Below, one piece after another: positions 17,599 to 27,058 of a DNA stretch of 64,000 nucleotides; the first letter of the stretch is position 1, and each line of letters starts with the position of its first letter. The stretch covers positions 62,001 to 126,000 of the forward strand of contig NZ_JAJEWM010000004.1 of NCBI RefSeq assembly GCF_020687685.1, in the 5' to 3' direction. The position numbers and the translations under genes were made by a program. Under the pieces are notes generated by a model. The model saw only the letters and a list, made by a program, of their open reading frames with translations, did no database searches and was not told the origin of the DNA. This DNA comes from Tessaracoccus sp. OS52. GTDB lineage: Bacteria > Actinomycetota > Actinomycetes > Propionibacteriales > Propionibacteriaceae.

Positions 17599-18746
17599 GC
17601 CCCGATCTCTCCGGACCCGACGTCGAAGCCATGCGGGTGCCGTCGAACGACCTGAAGTACGAAGGCCTGGCCGCCACCATTCGCCGCGACATCCGGGCCG
17701 GCGCCTGGGCCGTCGGCGCGAAGATCCCCACCGAGAAGCAGCTCATGGCTGCCACCGGGATGTCGCTGACCACCGTCCGGCGCGCGCTCCAGCTGCTGAC
17801 CGACGAGGGCTGGATCCGCCGCCAGCGCGGCGCGGGCAGCTTCGTCGAGCCCTGGGTGGCCAAGCGTGAGAAGTCCAGCTACCTGATCGGTGTGATGGTG
17901 CCGGAGACCCGCGCGTACTACGACCGCGTGATCCAGGGCATCCAGGACCAGCTGGCCTCGACCCGCTCCGGCTCGACGCTGCTCGCCACCTACGAGTGGG
18001 ACCCGGACCGCGAGTCCCAGGCCCTGCAGACACTGCTCGAGGCCGGCGTCGACGGCCTGATCCTCACCCCCACGCTCCCCGAGGGCGAGCGCTCCCGCAA
18101 GCTGCTGCGCCAACTGCGGGAACTCCCCGTACCGGTGGTGCTCGCCGAACGCAGCGTGGCCTGGGCAGGCCCAAGCCACGTCATGGAGCACGTCGTCAGC
18201 GACCACACCGGCGGGGCCTACGACGCCATCGGTCACCTGCACCGGCTCGGCCATCGCAGGATCGCGCTGGTCTACCGCACCGGCACCAACACCACCGACG
18301 GCGTGGTCGAGGGCTACCGCTTCGCGTGCCGGGACCTGGAGCTGGAGCCGTGCGAGTGGGAACTGCCGCTGCCGCCGCTCGGGCAGAACGCCTCGGCCCA
18401 GGAGATCTCGGCGGCCGCCTCCGCATTGCAGCGCGACGAACTCACGGCTGTGCTCGCCTTCGGCGACCGCGAGGCCATGGGGTTGCAGAACGAACTGCGC
18501 CGACGCGGCGTCCGGGTTCCCGAGGACGTGGCGATGGTCTCCTACGACGACGAGACCGCCGACCTCGCGGCGGTGCCGCTCACCGCCGTCGCGCCCCCCA
18601 AGTACCAACTGGGGCAGATGACCGCAGACGTGATCATCCGCCGCCTCCGTGGCGGCAAGTCCTCACCGCTCGAGCAGGTCAAGCTGCGCCCCGTCCTGGT
18701 CATCCGCGAGTCCTGCGGGTCGTCCCGGACCGCCCCGCCCACGTGA
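17595..18746 (+). CDS. GntR-type regulator with LacI-like ligand domain (AraR type)
   Basis: The 383-residue protein combines an N-terminal GntR winged helix (LAATIRRDIRAGAWAVGAKI, then TEKQLMAATGMSLTTVRRAL, residues about 25-85) with a periplasmic-binding-protein type 3 ligand domain starting SYLIGVMVPETRAYYDR. This architecture is that of AraR/GntR sugar-responsive repressors. The GTG start overlaps the sulfatase stop. Its place inside the uronate operon makes self-control in response to an unsaturated or free uronic acid likely. Its operator cannot be fixed by eye, but the AT-rich stretch at 12865-12925 is the place to look. Confidence 0.88.
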   Translation: MSPDLSGPDVEAMRVPSNDLKYEGLAATIRRDIRAGAWAVGAKIPTEKQLMAATGMSLTTVRRALQLLTDEGWIRRQRGAGSFVEPWVAKREKSSYLIGVMVPETRAYYDRVIQGIQDQLASTRSGSTLLATYEWDPDRESQALQTLLEAGVDGLILTPTLPEGERSRKLLRQLRELPVPVVLAERSVAWAGPSHVMEHVVSDHTGGAYDAIGHLHRLGHRRIALVYRTGTNTTDGVVEGYRFACRDLELEPCEWELPLPPLGQNASAQEISAAASALQRDELTAVLAFGDREAMGLQNELRRRGVRVPEDVAMVSYDDETADLAAVPLTAVAPPKYQLGQMTADVIIRRLRGGKSSPLEQVKLRPVLVIRESCGSSRTAPPT

Positions 18747-18802
18747 GTCGTCGCGCCAACCACCAGTCCCACGCCGAACCCGACACAACTGCAGGAGAGA
18801 TC

Positions 18803-20005
18803 GTGACCACATCCGTCGCCAAGCCACCCGTTTCGGAGGCTGTGCCCCCGCCCGTTCAGGAGGCCCTCGGCACGCTCCGGCGACTCGTGGCCGACTTCGG
18901 GCTCCGCTACCCCGACGACTGCACCTCCGGGGATGTGTACCCGCTGCGGGCAGCGCAGTTCGGCGAGCCGGAGGGTGGCAACACCGAGTGGACCACCGGC
19001 TTCTACCCGGGCATGCTCTGGCTGGCGGGCGAACTCACCCATGACGACGCCTGGCACGACGCGGCCCAGGCGCACGTGGCGAGCTTCGTCGACCGCATGG
19101 AGCGCCGGGTCCACATCGACCACCACGACCTCGGGTTCCTCTACAGCCTCGCCTGCATCCCGGCGTGGCGCCACCGCGGGGACCAGTCCGCCAGGGACGC
19201 TGCGCTCGCCGCCGCTGACCACCTCATGACGAGGCTGCTGCCGGCCGCTGGCATCATCCAGTCCTGGGGCGACCTGTCCGACGTCGCCCAGCAGGGCCGG
19301 GCCATCATCGACAGCCTGATGAACATGCCGCTGCTGTACTGGGCGAGCGAGGTCACCGGCCAGCCCCGGTACGCCGACGTGGCCGCCGCGCACGCCCGCG
19401 CCCTGCGCGACCACATCGTCCGCGAGGACGGCTCCACCTTCCACACCTTCCACTGGGACGTCGCCACGGGGGAACCGCTACACGGCTCGACCGCGCAGGG
19501 CTTCGCCGACAACTCCTGCTGGGCGCGCGGCCAGGCCTGGGCCATCTACGGCTTCGCGCTCAACCACCTGCACACCGGTGACGCCAGCCTGCTGGCCACC
19601 GCAGTCCGCGCAGCCGACTACTTCCTCGCGCACCTGCCCGCCGACGACGTCGCCTACTGGGACCTCGTGTTCGGCGACGGCGACGACGAGGAGCGCGACA
19701 GCTCGGCCGCCGCGATCGCCGTGTGCGGGCTCGTCGAGATCGCGAAGGCGACGGGGGAGGAGCGGTACCGCCAGGCAGCAGACCGCATCCTGGACTCGCT
19801 CATCGAGAGCTACTCCACCCATGACACCGAACCCGCCACCTGCCTGCTGCGCCACGGCGTCTACTTCAAGGCCGGAGGCCGCGGCGTCGACGAGGGTAAT
19901 CTCTGGGGTGACTACTTCTACCTCGAGGCGCTGCAGCGCCGCGACGACCCCCAGTGGGTGTCCTACTGGCACCCGGGACAGTCCACCAACGGAGTTGAAT
20001 CATGA
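18803..20005 (+). CDS. GH88 unsaturated glucuronyl hydrolase
   Basis: The 400-residue cytoplasmic alpha/alpha-barrel enzyme removes the 4,5-unsaturated uronic acid left by polysaccharide lyases. HDLGFLY provides D109 and IIDSLMNMPLLYWA provides D170; the 61-residue separation equals that between the two essential Asp residues of the Bacillus GH88 enzyme. WTTGFYPGMLWL near residue 58 is also typical. GCAGGAGAG lies before the GTG at 18803. GH105 is the alternative family for pectin products, but this pattern is closer to GH88. The product would isomerise to 5-keto-4-deoxyuronate, the KduI substrate encoded two genes on. Confidence 0.88.
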   Translation: MTTSVAKPPVSEAVPPPVQEALGTLRRLVADFGLRYPDDCTSGDVYPLRAAQFGEPEGGNTEWTTGFYPGMLWLAGELTHDDAWHDAAQAHVASFVDRMERRVHIDHHDLGFLYSLACIPAWRHRGDQSARDAALAAADHLMTRLLPAAGIIQSWGDLSDVAQQGRAIIDSLMNMPLLYWASEVTGQPRYADVAAAHARALRDHIVREDGSTFHTFHWDVATGEPLHGSTAQGFADNSCWARGQAWAIYGFALNHLHTGDASLLATAVRAADYFLAHLPADDVAYWDLVFGDGDDEERDSSAAAIAVCGLVEIAKATGEERYRQAADRILDSLIESYSTHDTEPATCLLRHGVYFKAGGRGVDEGNLWGDYFYLEALQRRDDPQWVSYWHPGQSTNGVES

Positions 20006-20769
20006 TCCTCGACGCATTCCGACTCGACGGGCAGGTTGCGCTGGTCACCGGCGCAGCCCGCGGACTCGGCCAGGCGATGGCCGTGGCGCTCGCTGAGGCC
20101 GGCGCCGACGTCGCCCTCGTCGGGTCCACCAAACCGCCCACCGCCACCGCCGAGGCGGTGACCGCGCTGTGCCGACGCGCCCTGACGCTGGTGTGCGACC
20201 TCTCGGTGGCCACGCCCCAGGAACTGCAGGAGCTGGTCGAGCGCACCACGGGCGAGTTCGGCCGCCTCGACATCCTCGTCAACAACGCCGGCATCATCCG
20301 ACGCGCCCCCGCCATGGACTTCACCGAGGACGACTGGGACGACGTGGTGCAGGTGAACCAGAAGTCCCTGTTCTTCCTTGCCCAGGCCGCGGGACGCGTC
20401 ATGAAGGCAGCGGGTGGGGGGCGGATCATCAACACCGCCTCGCTGCTCAGCCACCAGGGCGGCATCAACGTCGCCTCCTACACGGCCAGCAAGCACGCCG
20501 TCGCCGGGATCACCAAGGCACTGGCCAACGAATGGGCCCCTGCCGGCATCAACGTGAACGCGATCGTGCCCGGCTACTTCGCCACCGACAACACCGCCGC
20601 CCTCCGAGCCGACGAGGACCGCTCGGCCAGCATCCTGGCCCGCATCCCCGCGGGGCGCTGGGGCGAGGCCGACGACCTGGCGGGCGCAGCGGTGTTCCTC
20701 GCCTCCCGAGCCTCCGCCTACGTCCACGGTGCCCTGCTCGCCGTCGACGGCGGCTGGCTCGCCCGATGA
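20002..20769 (+). CDS. kduD: 2-dehydro-3-deoxy-D-gluconate 5-dehydrogenase (KduD-type SDR)
   Basis: The 255-residue short-chain dehydrogenase has the cofactor motif TGAARGLG near residue 17, NNAG near 95, and the catalytic Tyr-Lys pair in SYTASKHAV. KduD reduces 2,5-diketo-3-deoxygluconate to 2-keto-3-deoxygluconate. The assignment is supported by KduI immediately downstream and GH88 upstream; generic SDRs are otherwise hard to separate. Its ATG overlaps the GH88 stop by four bases. Confidence 0.85.
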   Translation: MILDAFRLDGQVALVTGAARGLGQAMAVALAEAGADVALVGSTKPPTATAEAVTALCRRALTLVCDLSVATPQELQELVERTTGEFGRLDILVNNAGIIRRAPAMDFTEDDWDDVVQVNQKSLFFLAQAAGRVMKAAGGGRIINTASLLSHQGGINVASYTASKHAVAGITKALANEWAPAGINVNAIVPGYFATDNTAALRADEDRSASILARIPAGRWGEADDLAGAAVFLASRASAYVHGALLAVDGGWLAR

Positions 20770-20792
20770 CCAACCAACACCAAGGAGCAACC

Positions 20793-21608
20793 ATGGAGAA
20801 CCGGTACGCCTGTGCGCCCGAGCACGTCGCGACCATGAAGACCGCCGAGCTGCGCGAGCGGTTCCTCGTCGAGGACCTGTTCGTCGACGGCGAGGCGAAG
20901 TTCGTCTACAGCCACTACGACCGCATCATCATGGGCGGCATCGTGCCCGGCGATTCCCCGCTGACCCTTCCCACGCCGGAGGCCCTGCACACCGAGCACC
21001 TGCTCGACCGCCGCGAGGCGGGGATCGTGAACATCGGTGAGGACGCCGACGTCACCGTCGACGGCACCACCTACACCGTCCCCCGCAAGGGACTGCTCTA
21101 CATCGGCCGCGGCGCGCGTGAGGTCGTGCTCTCGGCGCCGGGCCGCTTCTACCTGTACTGCGCGCCCGCGCACACCGCCTACCCGACCACGCTCGTCGGC
21201 CCCGACGAGGGCAACGTGCTGGAACTGGGCGAGCAGGCGACGTCGAACAAGCGCACGCTGCGCCAGCTGCTTTACAACGGCGAGGTCAAGACCTGCCAGA
21301 TCATGATGGGCGTCACCACGCTGGCCGAGGGCAGCATGTGGAACACCATGCCGGCGCACACCCACGACCGGCGCATGGAGTCCTACCTGTACTTCGACGT
21401 CGCCGACGACGCGCGCGTCATCCACCTCATGGGGGAGCCCAGCGAGACCAGGCACCTCGTCGTCGGCAACGAGCAGGGGGTCATCTCCCCGAGCTGGTCG
21501 ATCCATTCCGGCGTGGGCACGCGCGCCTACTCGTTCATCTGGGCCATGTCCGGGGAGAACCAGGCCTTCGACGACATGGACGCCGCCCCAGTGACGCAGA
21601 TGCTCTGA
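20793..21608 (+). CDS. kduI: 5-dehydro-4-deoxy-D-glucuronate isomerase
   Basis: The 271-residue protein closely matches KduI, which is about 278 residues in E. coli. Its cupin metal site is visible in MPAHTHDRRMESYLYFDV, with a later His in the WSIHSGVGT segment. It converts 5-keto-4-deoxyuronate into the KduD substrate. AAGGAG lies 6 nt before the ATG at 20793. It is the last gene of the operon. No KDG kinase or KDPG aldolase is in the window, so the pathway must be completed elsewhere. Confidence 0.92.
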   Translation: MENRYACAPEHVATMKTAELRERFLVEDLFVDGEAKFVYSHYDRIIMGGIVPGDSPLTLPTPEALHTEHLLDRREAGIVNIGEDADVTVDGTTYTVPRKGLLYIGRGAREVVLSAPGRFYLYCAPAHTAYPTTLVGPDEGNVLELGEQATSNKRTLRQLLYNGEVKTCQIMMGVTTLAEGSMWNTMPAHTHDRRMESYLYFDVADDARVIHLMGEPSETRHLVVGNEQGVISPSWSIHSGVGTRAYSFIWAMSGENQAFDDMDAAPVTQML

Positions 21609-21611
21609 CGC

Positions 21612-22165
21612 GTCCCGCTGGTCGAGGGTCTCATCTCGACACGTCACCGCTCGTTCCTCGCGGGCTCCTACTCGATCAGCGGGAGGGTGGGCCCTCCGTT
21701 GGTCGAGTGGCCAGCTCTCCGTTGGTCGAGTAGCCGACGAGGGACGAGTCGGCGTGTCGAGACCGTTGGGACTGGGGCTCTCCGTTGGTCGAGTAGCCGG
21801 CTCTCCGTTGGTCGAGTAGCCGACGAGGGACGAGTCGGCGTGTCGAGACCAGGAGACGCGAACTCGGCGTGTCGTGGACGGAGGTTGTCCACGACACGCC
21901 GTGTTTGCGTTCTGGAATCCCACTGTTCGCGCGGGTGTGATCTCGACACGTCGCCGCTCGTTCCTCGCGGGCTCCTACTCGATCAGCGGGAGGGGTCGCC
22001 GCTCGTTCCTCGCGGGCTCCTACTCGATCAGCGGGAGGGGTCGCCGCTCGTTCCTCGCGGGCTCCTACTCGATCAGCGGGAGGGGGCTCTCCGTTGGTCG
22101 AGTAGCCGACGAGGGACGAGTCGGCGTGTCGAGACCAGGAGCCGCTCGCGCGCTCCTACTCGATC
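21612..22165. repeat. Dispersed-repeat array between kduI and lyase gene
   Basis: The array mixes outward and inward copies of TCTCGACAC and CTACTCGATCAGCGG/CCGTTGGTCGAGTAG. It includes a 45-bp unit (tcgccgctcgttcctcgcgg...) repeated three times exactly from 21951, 21996 and 22041. The block gagtagccgacgagggacg occurs three times. Between the two halves is an unrelated hairpin at 21865-21901. No gene is supported in this 623-bp gap. Confidence 0.9.
21865..21901. repeat. Perfect 15-bp inverted repeat
   Basis: cggcgtgtcgtggac at 21865-21879 is exactly mirrored at 21887-21901 around a 7-nt loop. It sits inside the repeat array but does not share its sequence, so it may be a remnant terminator of the kduI operon. 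Confidence 0.7.
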
Positions 22166-22179
22166 ATCGGAAGAGGAAC

Positions 22180-22214
22180 AAGGGCGGCCCCGGATCAGAT
22201 CCGGGGCCGCCCTT
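22180..22214. terminator. Bidirectional terminator between kduI operon and lyase gene
   Basis: A perfect 17-bp stem (22180-22196 with 22198-22214) closes on a single base, so a few central pairs must open to form the loop. It lies 18 bp beyond the stop of the minus-strand lyase and downstream of the plus-strand operon. AAGGG/CCCTT at the stem base leaves a short T-rich run on each strand. Confidence 0.8.
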
Positions 22215-22231
22215 CTTCATGCCTGCCGCGC

Positions 22232-25219
22232 CTACTGCTCCTCGTGGGGGGTGGCACGCACGGCGTGCCCGGGGGGAGTGGCGAACGGTCCAGGCGGCGT
22301 TGGGCGGACCGCGAGGCCCGGCGGGGTGAAGCCAGGTCCCTGCGGGCCCGGCTTGGGGGCGTAGGAGCCGAGGTCGTCCAGATCCAGGACCCGGCCGTCG
22401 ACGGTCACCGCGCCGGCGTCGGTGCAGTCGATGGCCACCGGTTCTGCGGCCACCGCCATCACGATCTTGAAGTCGGCGTCAGTCCCCACCTGTGTGACCC
22501 GCAGGTTCCCGTTGACGACGGAGACCTCACCATCCCCGGCGACGCAGCCCGTGAGGGCACCACCGTCGGAGGTGAGGACGAAGTCGGCGCCGGAAGGGTG
22601 AGCGAGGTCGATGGTCACACCGGCCTCGGGGTGAACCTGCCAGTCGTAGGTGTGGGACTCGGCGTCGCTGAAGGTGTCCTTGAACGCCAGCACGGTCACG
22701 TCCCGGTCGCTCATGTCCACCACGGCCTGCCTGATGGCCGAGTCGAGCTCGTAGTTCAGCGAACCGTCCAGGTGGACGTAGCCTCCGCCCTGTCCCGGGT
22801 AGGCGCGGGAGTCGAGAGTGACGCCCTGGCCGTCGGGGGTGCTGTACTGCCCGCGGGTCTGGATCCGGCCGTCGACCAGCGGGATGGAGAACAGGTTCGG
22901 GTCGGAACCCTTCCCCGCCATCAGCGCCCAGGTGGTGTCGAAGCCCATGAGCGAGAGCCCGAAGGTCTCCGACCCGGCCCAGCCCTTGTGCTGGTTGTTG
23001 CGGTTGTTCAGCGTGGCCAGCACGTCGTCGGCGCCGGTGTGGGCATTGCGGAACTCGTAGAAGCCGGGCTTGTCGTCGATGATCGCCCGCCGCGGCTCAT
23101 CGGCGGTCATCTCGGAGGGATCACCCTGGCCGCCCGGGTACAGCAGGACGGTGTAGGCGTTGTGGGCGCCGTCGAAGATCGGGCCGTCGCTGCGGCCCAG
23201 GCCGCGGGTCGCGTCGTAGGTCCACTGCAGTCCGGGGAGGGCGCCCTCGGGCGTCAGGGGGAACAGCAGTGGCATGATGCCCTGCGTCTGGTTGCGCGGG
23301 GTACCGACGCCCCACTGCGCCATGTCCAGGGTCTCGCGCGCCGAAAGCGTGTGGAGCGCGAGGTTCCACCACTCGGGGCGTTCGAGTTCGTCGGCGAGGC
23401 TGACGTGGCCGGAGCCGATGGCGGCATAGGCCGACGGCAACATGTACAGGCCCGCGTAGTGGAAGTAGTCCCAGCCCTCCTGCGTGTAGCCGGTGTCGGT
23501 GTAGCCCTGCTGGACGTGCTGGCGCACCAGGTTGGACAGGTAGTTGATGCGCTCGTGGTTGAGGCCGAAGTCGGCGTCCCCGCGAGCCGCCAGCAGTGCT
23601 GCCAGTTCCGTCGTCGACGCCACGCCCACCCAGTTGCTGGCTTTGTCCGGGCCCTCCAGGTTGTCGTGGTTGTCGGCGGTCATGATGTCGCTGGCCTCGG
23701 AGATCAGGCGACGGATGTCGGCGCGCTGCTCGTCGGAGAAGCCGTTGTGGCCCCAGTCGTAGATGGCTGCGAGCAGCAGTTGCGCCCGGCCCAGGTTGAG
23801 GCCGTTGTTGGTGGCGTACCAGGTGACGAACCCGGCGTCGGCCATCGTGTAGGCGTGGGCCTGCTCGGCGTAGGCCTCGTCACCGGTGACGGCGTAGGCG
23901 AAGGCGGCGTCGCGTGCCCGGTACATCTGGGAGGCGGCGCCGGTGTAGCCGTTGTCGCGCACCCGGAGCAGCAGGTCCTCCCAGGCGCCCTTCGTGGTCG
24001 GGTCGGACTCGATCCGATCCCGCACGTCCGCGAGCCCGTCGTCGGTCACCATCGCGCGCGGGTATCCGGCGATCCCTACGACGGTGTAGTCGAGCACCTC
24101 GCCGCCCTGGACCAGTTCCAGGTAGGGACCGGTTCCGGCGGGGAGGGTGGCTCCGCCGTCGGAAGCGGGGACGGTGAGGACGTCGGCCAGTTCGGCGTCG
24201 GCGCTGGCTCCGGCGCGGAGCGTGACGTCGCCGGTAGCCAAGGTTTCGTCGTTGAGGCTCCAGTCCACGCGCACGCCGTCGGCTCCGGCGAAGGCGCTCA
24301 TGACGTTGATGAGCTGCCGGTTGACCACCTCGTCGGGCATGGCGACGGTGACGGCGTTGGACACGCCGAGGGGGGAGCCGTCGGCGGCGAGCGCCTCGAG
24401 CACGTGGGTGTAGGTGGTGCCCGCGGTGACGGTCTCGTCGGCGACGCGGTCGGCGAAGGAGTGCCGGATCACGGAGTCGGCGTCGACGGCGGGAGCCTGG
24501 TCACCCTCGGCCCGGTGGATCGCAAAACGGTCGGCGTCGATGCCGGGGAAGTCCCACTGCAGGACCACGGCCGCCGCGCCCCTTGGGTGGGGCTGCGCGC
24601 TGAGGATCCCGGCGGCGCTGTCGTCGACCGCGTGCAGGGAGAGGTCGGCGAACCAGACGCTGCCGCCCGAGCGGTCGAGCATGGGCTCCACCATCAGCTT
24701 GGTGGTGCCCACGGGGACGGAGATGAGCGCCTCCACCGCGGTCCAGCCGAAGGTCCCGCTGCTGCGCCCGTGGTAAGCCATCGGAATGGTGACGTTGTTT
24801 GCGGCGTCGCGGCCCTGGACCCGGATGGAGGTCCAGTTGGTGGCGGCCAGGTTCTCGCCGCGGATGAAGCCGGTCAGCTGCAGGGTGCGCGGCGTGGCGT
24901 CGCTGATGGCGATGTGCTGCACCAGAGCCCGCCGGGCGGTGAGGTCGGTGGCCGGCTCCGCGGAGATCCGCAGGGCGCGGTCGCCGACGGGTCCGGCGGT
25001 GGGCTCGACGGCGAACGTGGTGGTTCCGGCCGGGGCCCAGGTGGTCCAGCCCGCGGGCAGGCCCGTGTCCGGGTTCACGTTGTTGAAGGTGCCGTTGGTG
25101 ATGAGGTTGTCCGCTGCGGAGGCTGGTGCCGGGGTGATGGCCAACAGTCCGAGCAGCAGGGCTACGACGCCGAGCAGCGATGTGGCTCGCCGGCCCGGCC
25201 TGTTCGTGGAGTACTTCAT
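22232..25219 (-). CDS. Secreted heparinase II/III-like polysaccharide lyase with CBM-like and FN3-like domains
   Basis: The 995-residue protein has a Sec signal peptide (cleavage near ASA-AD, residue 36), a jelly-roll carbohydrate-binding-like region (about 38-200) and an FN3-like region (about 205-300). A long helical (alpha/alpha) domain begins near MVTDDGLADVRDRIESD and includes GYTQEGWDYFHYAGLYMLPS. A beta-sandwich with GGGYVHLDGSLNYELDSAI follows, as in heparinase II/III-like lyases. It would release unsaturated oligosaccharides for the GH88/KduI/KduD pathway encoded convergently. The exact substrate (heparan, chondroitin, hyaluronan or other) cannot be read. The last 40 residues are a repetitive Pro-rich tail (TPPGLAVRPTPPG) of unclear role. 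Confidence 0.75.
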   Translation of the reverse strand: MKYSTNRPGRRATSLLGVVALLLGLLAITPAPASAADNLITNGTFNNVNPDTGLPAGWTTWAPAGTTTFAVEPTAGPVGDRALRISAEPATDLTARRALVQHIAISDATPRTLQLTGFIRGENLAATNWTSIRVQGRDAANNVTIPMAYHGRSSGTFGWTAVEALISVPVGTTKLMVEPMLDRSGGSVWFADLSLHAVDDSAAGILSAQPHPRGAAAVVLQWDFPGIDADRFAIHRAEGDQAPAVDADSVIRHSFADRVADETVTAGTTYTHVLEALAADGSPLGVSNAVTVAMPDEVVNRQLINVMSAFAGADGVRVDWSLNDETLATGDVTLRAGASADAELADVLTVPASDGGATLPAGTGPYLELVQGGEVLDYTVVGIAGYPRAMVTDDGLADVRDRIESDPTTKGAWEDLLLRVRDNGYTGAASQMYRARDAAFAYAVTGDEAYAEQAHAYTMADAGFVTWYATNNGLNLGRAQLLLAAIYDWGHNGFSDEQRADIRRLISEASDIMTADNHDNLEGPDKASNWVGVASTTELAALLAARGDADFGLNHERINYLSNLVRQHVQQGYTDTGYTQEGWDYFHYAGLYMLPSAYAAIGSGHVSLADELERPEWWNLALHTLSARETLDMAQWGVGTPRNQTQGIMPLLFPLTPEGALPGLQWTYDATRGLGRSDGPIFDGAHNAYTVLLYPGGQGDPSEMTADEPRRAIIDDKPGFYEFRNAHTGADDVLATLNNRNNQHKGWAGSETFGLSLMGFDTTWALMAGKGSDPNLFSIPLVDGRIQTRGQYSTPDGQGVTLDSRAYPGQGGGYVHLDGSLNYELDSAIRQAVVDMSDRDVTVLAFKDTFSDAESHTYDWQVHPEAGVTIDLAHPSGADFVLTSDGGALTGCVAGDGEVSVVNGNLRVTQVGTDADFKIVMAVAAEPVAIDCTDAGAVTVDGRVLDLDDLGSYAPKPGPQGPGFTPPGLAVRPTPPGPFATPPGHAVRATPHEEQ

Positions 25220-25347
25220 TGTTTCCCCAATCTGTACATGTCGAGTCGACGCTATGTCGGCCGCAGGGGAGTAATAAAGGACCTTTTCGAACGCTGGACA
25301 GGGTCTTCATTACTATCTAGGGCGCTGCGTAGCCGTCTTCCGATCGG

Positions 25348-25425
25348 ACTTCAAACTGTGCGACTCGATCAGCTGGGGCGGCTCGGAAAACCATTGCCCG
25401 GTGATCGAGTCGCACGGTTTGAAGT
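25348..25425. repeat. 78-bp palindromic element, copy 1
   Basis: A 24-bp arm (25348-25371, beginning acttcaaactgtgcgactcg) is mirrored at 25402-25425 with one mismatch. The centre includes ggaaaaccattgcccg. A second element of exactly the same length and with the same ends lies at 27168-27245 in the opposite orientation, judged by the shared centre. The two flank the kinase gene. Confidence 0.88.
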
Positions 25426-25474
25426 TGCGGTGCTGACACCCTCAAGGGGTCGGCGGCTCACGTGCTCCGTGCGC

Positions 25475-27058
25475 TCAGGCTCCAGCCGAGACCAACAGCA
25501 CGACGACGTCGGTGCTGGTCCCCGGCGCTGGATAGGTCCCCACGACGGTGCCCCTGGGGGTCTCGGCGGCGATGTCGACCGTCTCGACGTCAACGCCAGG
25601 CGCCTTGAGCAGCTCTCTGGCTTCCTTGACGTCGGTCCCCACCAGGTTGTCCGGCACGACGATCGGTGGCTGGGGGTTCTTCGGTTTCCCGCCCTGGCTC
25701 TCGATCAGCACCACCGACTGACCGTCCGCCACGGCTGATCCCGGATCGGGGATCGTCGCCACGACTGAACCCTTTGGCCCCTGGACCCTCACCTCCACCC
25801 GCTGCACGTCCAAACCCTGCGCCTTGAGGTCCTCCTCGAGGGCTTTCGCGTCCATGCCGACCGCATCCGGTGGGACTGTCAGCCCGGCCGGGTCCGTCGC
25901 GGGGTCCGGGTCCGCAGGAGGAGTGGTCTGTGGTGTGGCGACGGCGGTGGTGACGTCCTGCGGCGAGGGCTGCCCCGACGACGTCGTCGCGGCTGAGGAG
26001 ACACCTGGGTCGGTGGGTTCGGGCGCGCCCTCCGGCGACTGTCCACGCCAGACGGCCCAGCCCGCCACCAGCACGCCGGCGGCGAGCAGCCCCACCGCCA
26101 CTCGTGGCCACCACTTCCTCTCGTTGTGCCGTTGGGGCGCGAGCGGCAGGGTGGCGGCGCCGGTGGGGCGCTGGGCGGCGAGTGGCACGGTCGCCGCGGT
26201 GGGCGGGGGCTCCGTCGGGAGGATCAACGTCTGTGGCTCGGCCACAGCAGGCAAGCCTCGAAGCGCCCGCTCCATTTCGCCGCCGTCGGCGAACCGCCGA
26301 GCGGGATCCTTCGCCGTCGCCCGGGCTACGACCGCGGCGAGCGGCGCGGGCACGTCGGCGACGATTTCGCGCACGTCCGGGACCTCGTCGCGGATGTGGC
26401 TCAACGCGACCGCCAAGGGCGTCTCGCCATCGAAAGGGGCCCTGCCGGTCAGCATCTCGAAGCAGAGGATCCCGACGGAGTACACGTCCGAGGCCGGCGT
26501 GACGGGCTCACCGGAGGCCTGCTCGGGTGACAGGTACTTGGCCGTTCCCAGCACGGAGCCGGCTTCGGTCAGCGTGGCCTGTCCGAGGCTGCGGGCGATC
26601 CCGAAGTCGGTGACCATCACCTGGCCGTCGGGCCGGATCATCACGTTGCCCGGCTTGATGTCCCGATGGACGATGCCCACCGCGTGCGCCGCCGCCAGCG
26701 CGGAGCAGACCTGGGCGGCGATCTGCACCGCACGACTCGGATGGACCTTGCCCTCCCGGTGCAGGACCTCGCCCAGGTGCTCACCGTCGACGAACTGCAT
26801 GACGATGAAGTGCTGCTCCCCGTCGCGGCCGGTGTCGTAGACCTGCGCGATGTTGGGGTGGGCCAGTGCTGCGGTGGCCCGCGCCTCGCGGGTGAACCGC
26901 TCCACGAATCCCGGGGCTGAGGCGTACTCGGGCTTGAGCACCTTGACGGCCACGCGTCGGCCGAGGCGCTCGTCCAGACCCTCGTGGACGGTCCCCATGC
27001 CTCCGGTCGCGATCCGGCGCACCAGCCGGTACCGCCCGGCGAGCGTCACGCCGCCCAC
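25475..27058 (-). CDS. PASTA-domain Ser/Thr protein kinase (PknB type)
   Basis: The 527-residue membrane kinase has a Gly-rich loop near residue 18 (ATGGMGTVHEG), catalytic Lys in VAVKVL, HRDIKPGN and DFG, and the activation segment GTAKYLSPEQAS. A single membrane helix (VAVGLLAAGVLVAGWAVW) lies near residue 320. Outside it are a Thr/Pro-rich stretch and two PASTA repeats (from about 395 and 465), which in this family sense muropeptides or lipid II. PknB-type kinases regulate growth and envelope synthesis. No partner phosphatase or FHA protein is adjacent; the gene stands alone between the two 78-bp elements. Confidence 0.92.
   Translation of the reverse strand: MGGVTLAGRYRLVRRIATGGMGTVHEGLDERLGRRVAVKVLKPEYASAPGFVERFTREARATAALAHPNIAQVYDTGRDGEQHFIVMQFVDGEHLGEVLHREGKVHPSRAVQIAAQVCSALAAAHAVGIVHRDIKPGNVMIRPDGQVMVTDFGIARSLGQATLTEAGSVLGTAKYLSPEQASGEPVTPASDVYSVGILCFEMLTGRAPFDGETPLAVALSHIRDEVPDVREIVADVPAPLAAVVARATAKDPARRFADGGEMERALRGLPAVAEPQTLILPTEPPPTAATVPLAAQRPTGAATLPLAPQRHNERKWWPRVAVGLLAAGVLVAGWAVWRGQSPEGAPEPTDPGVSSAATTSSGQPSPQDVTTAVATPQTTPPADPDPATDPAGLTVPPDAVGMDAKALEEDLKAQGLDVQRVEVRVQGPKGSVVATIPDPGSAVADGQSVVLIESQGGKPKNPQPPIVVPDNLVGTDVKEARELLKAPGVDVETVDIAAETPRGTVVGTYPAPGTSTDVVVLLVSAGA

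Noticed and set aside
22244-25738. Long plus-strand open frame over the lyase gene
   Set aside because: Antisense shadow with compositionally biased translation; the minus frame has signal peptide and lyase domains.
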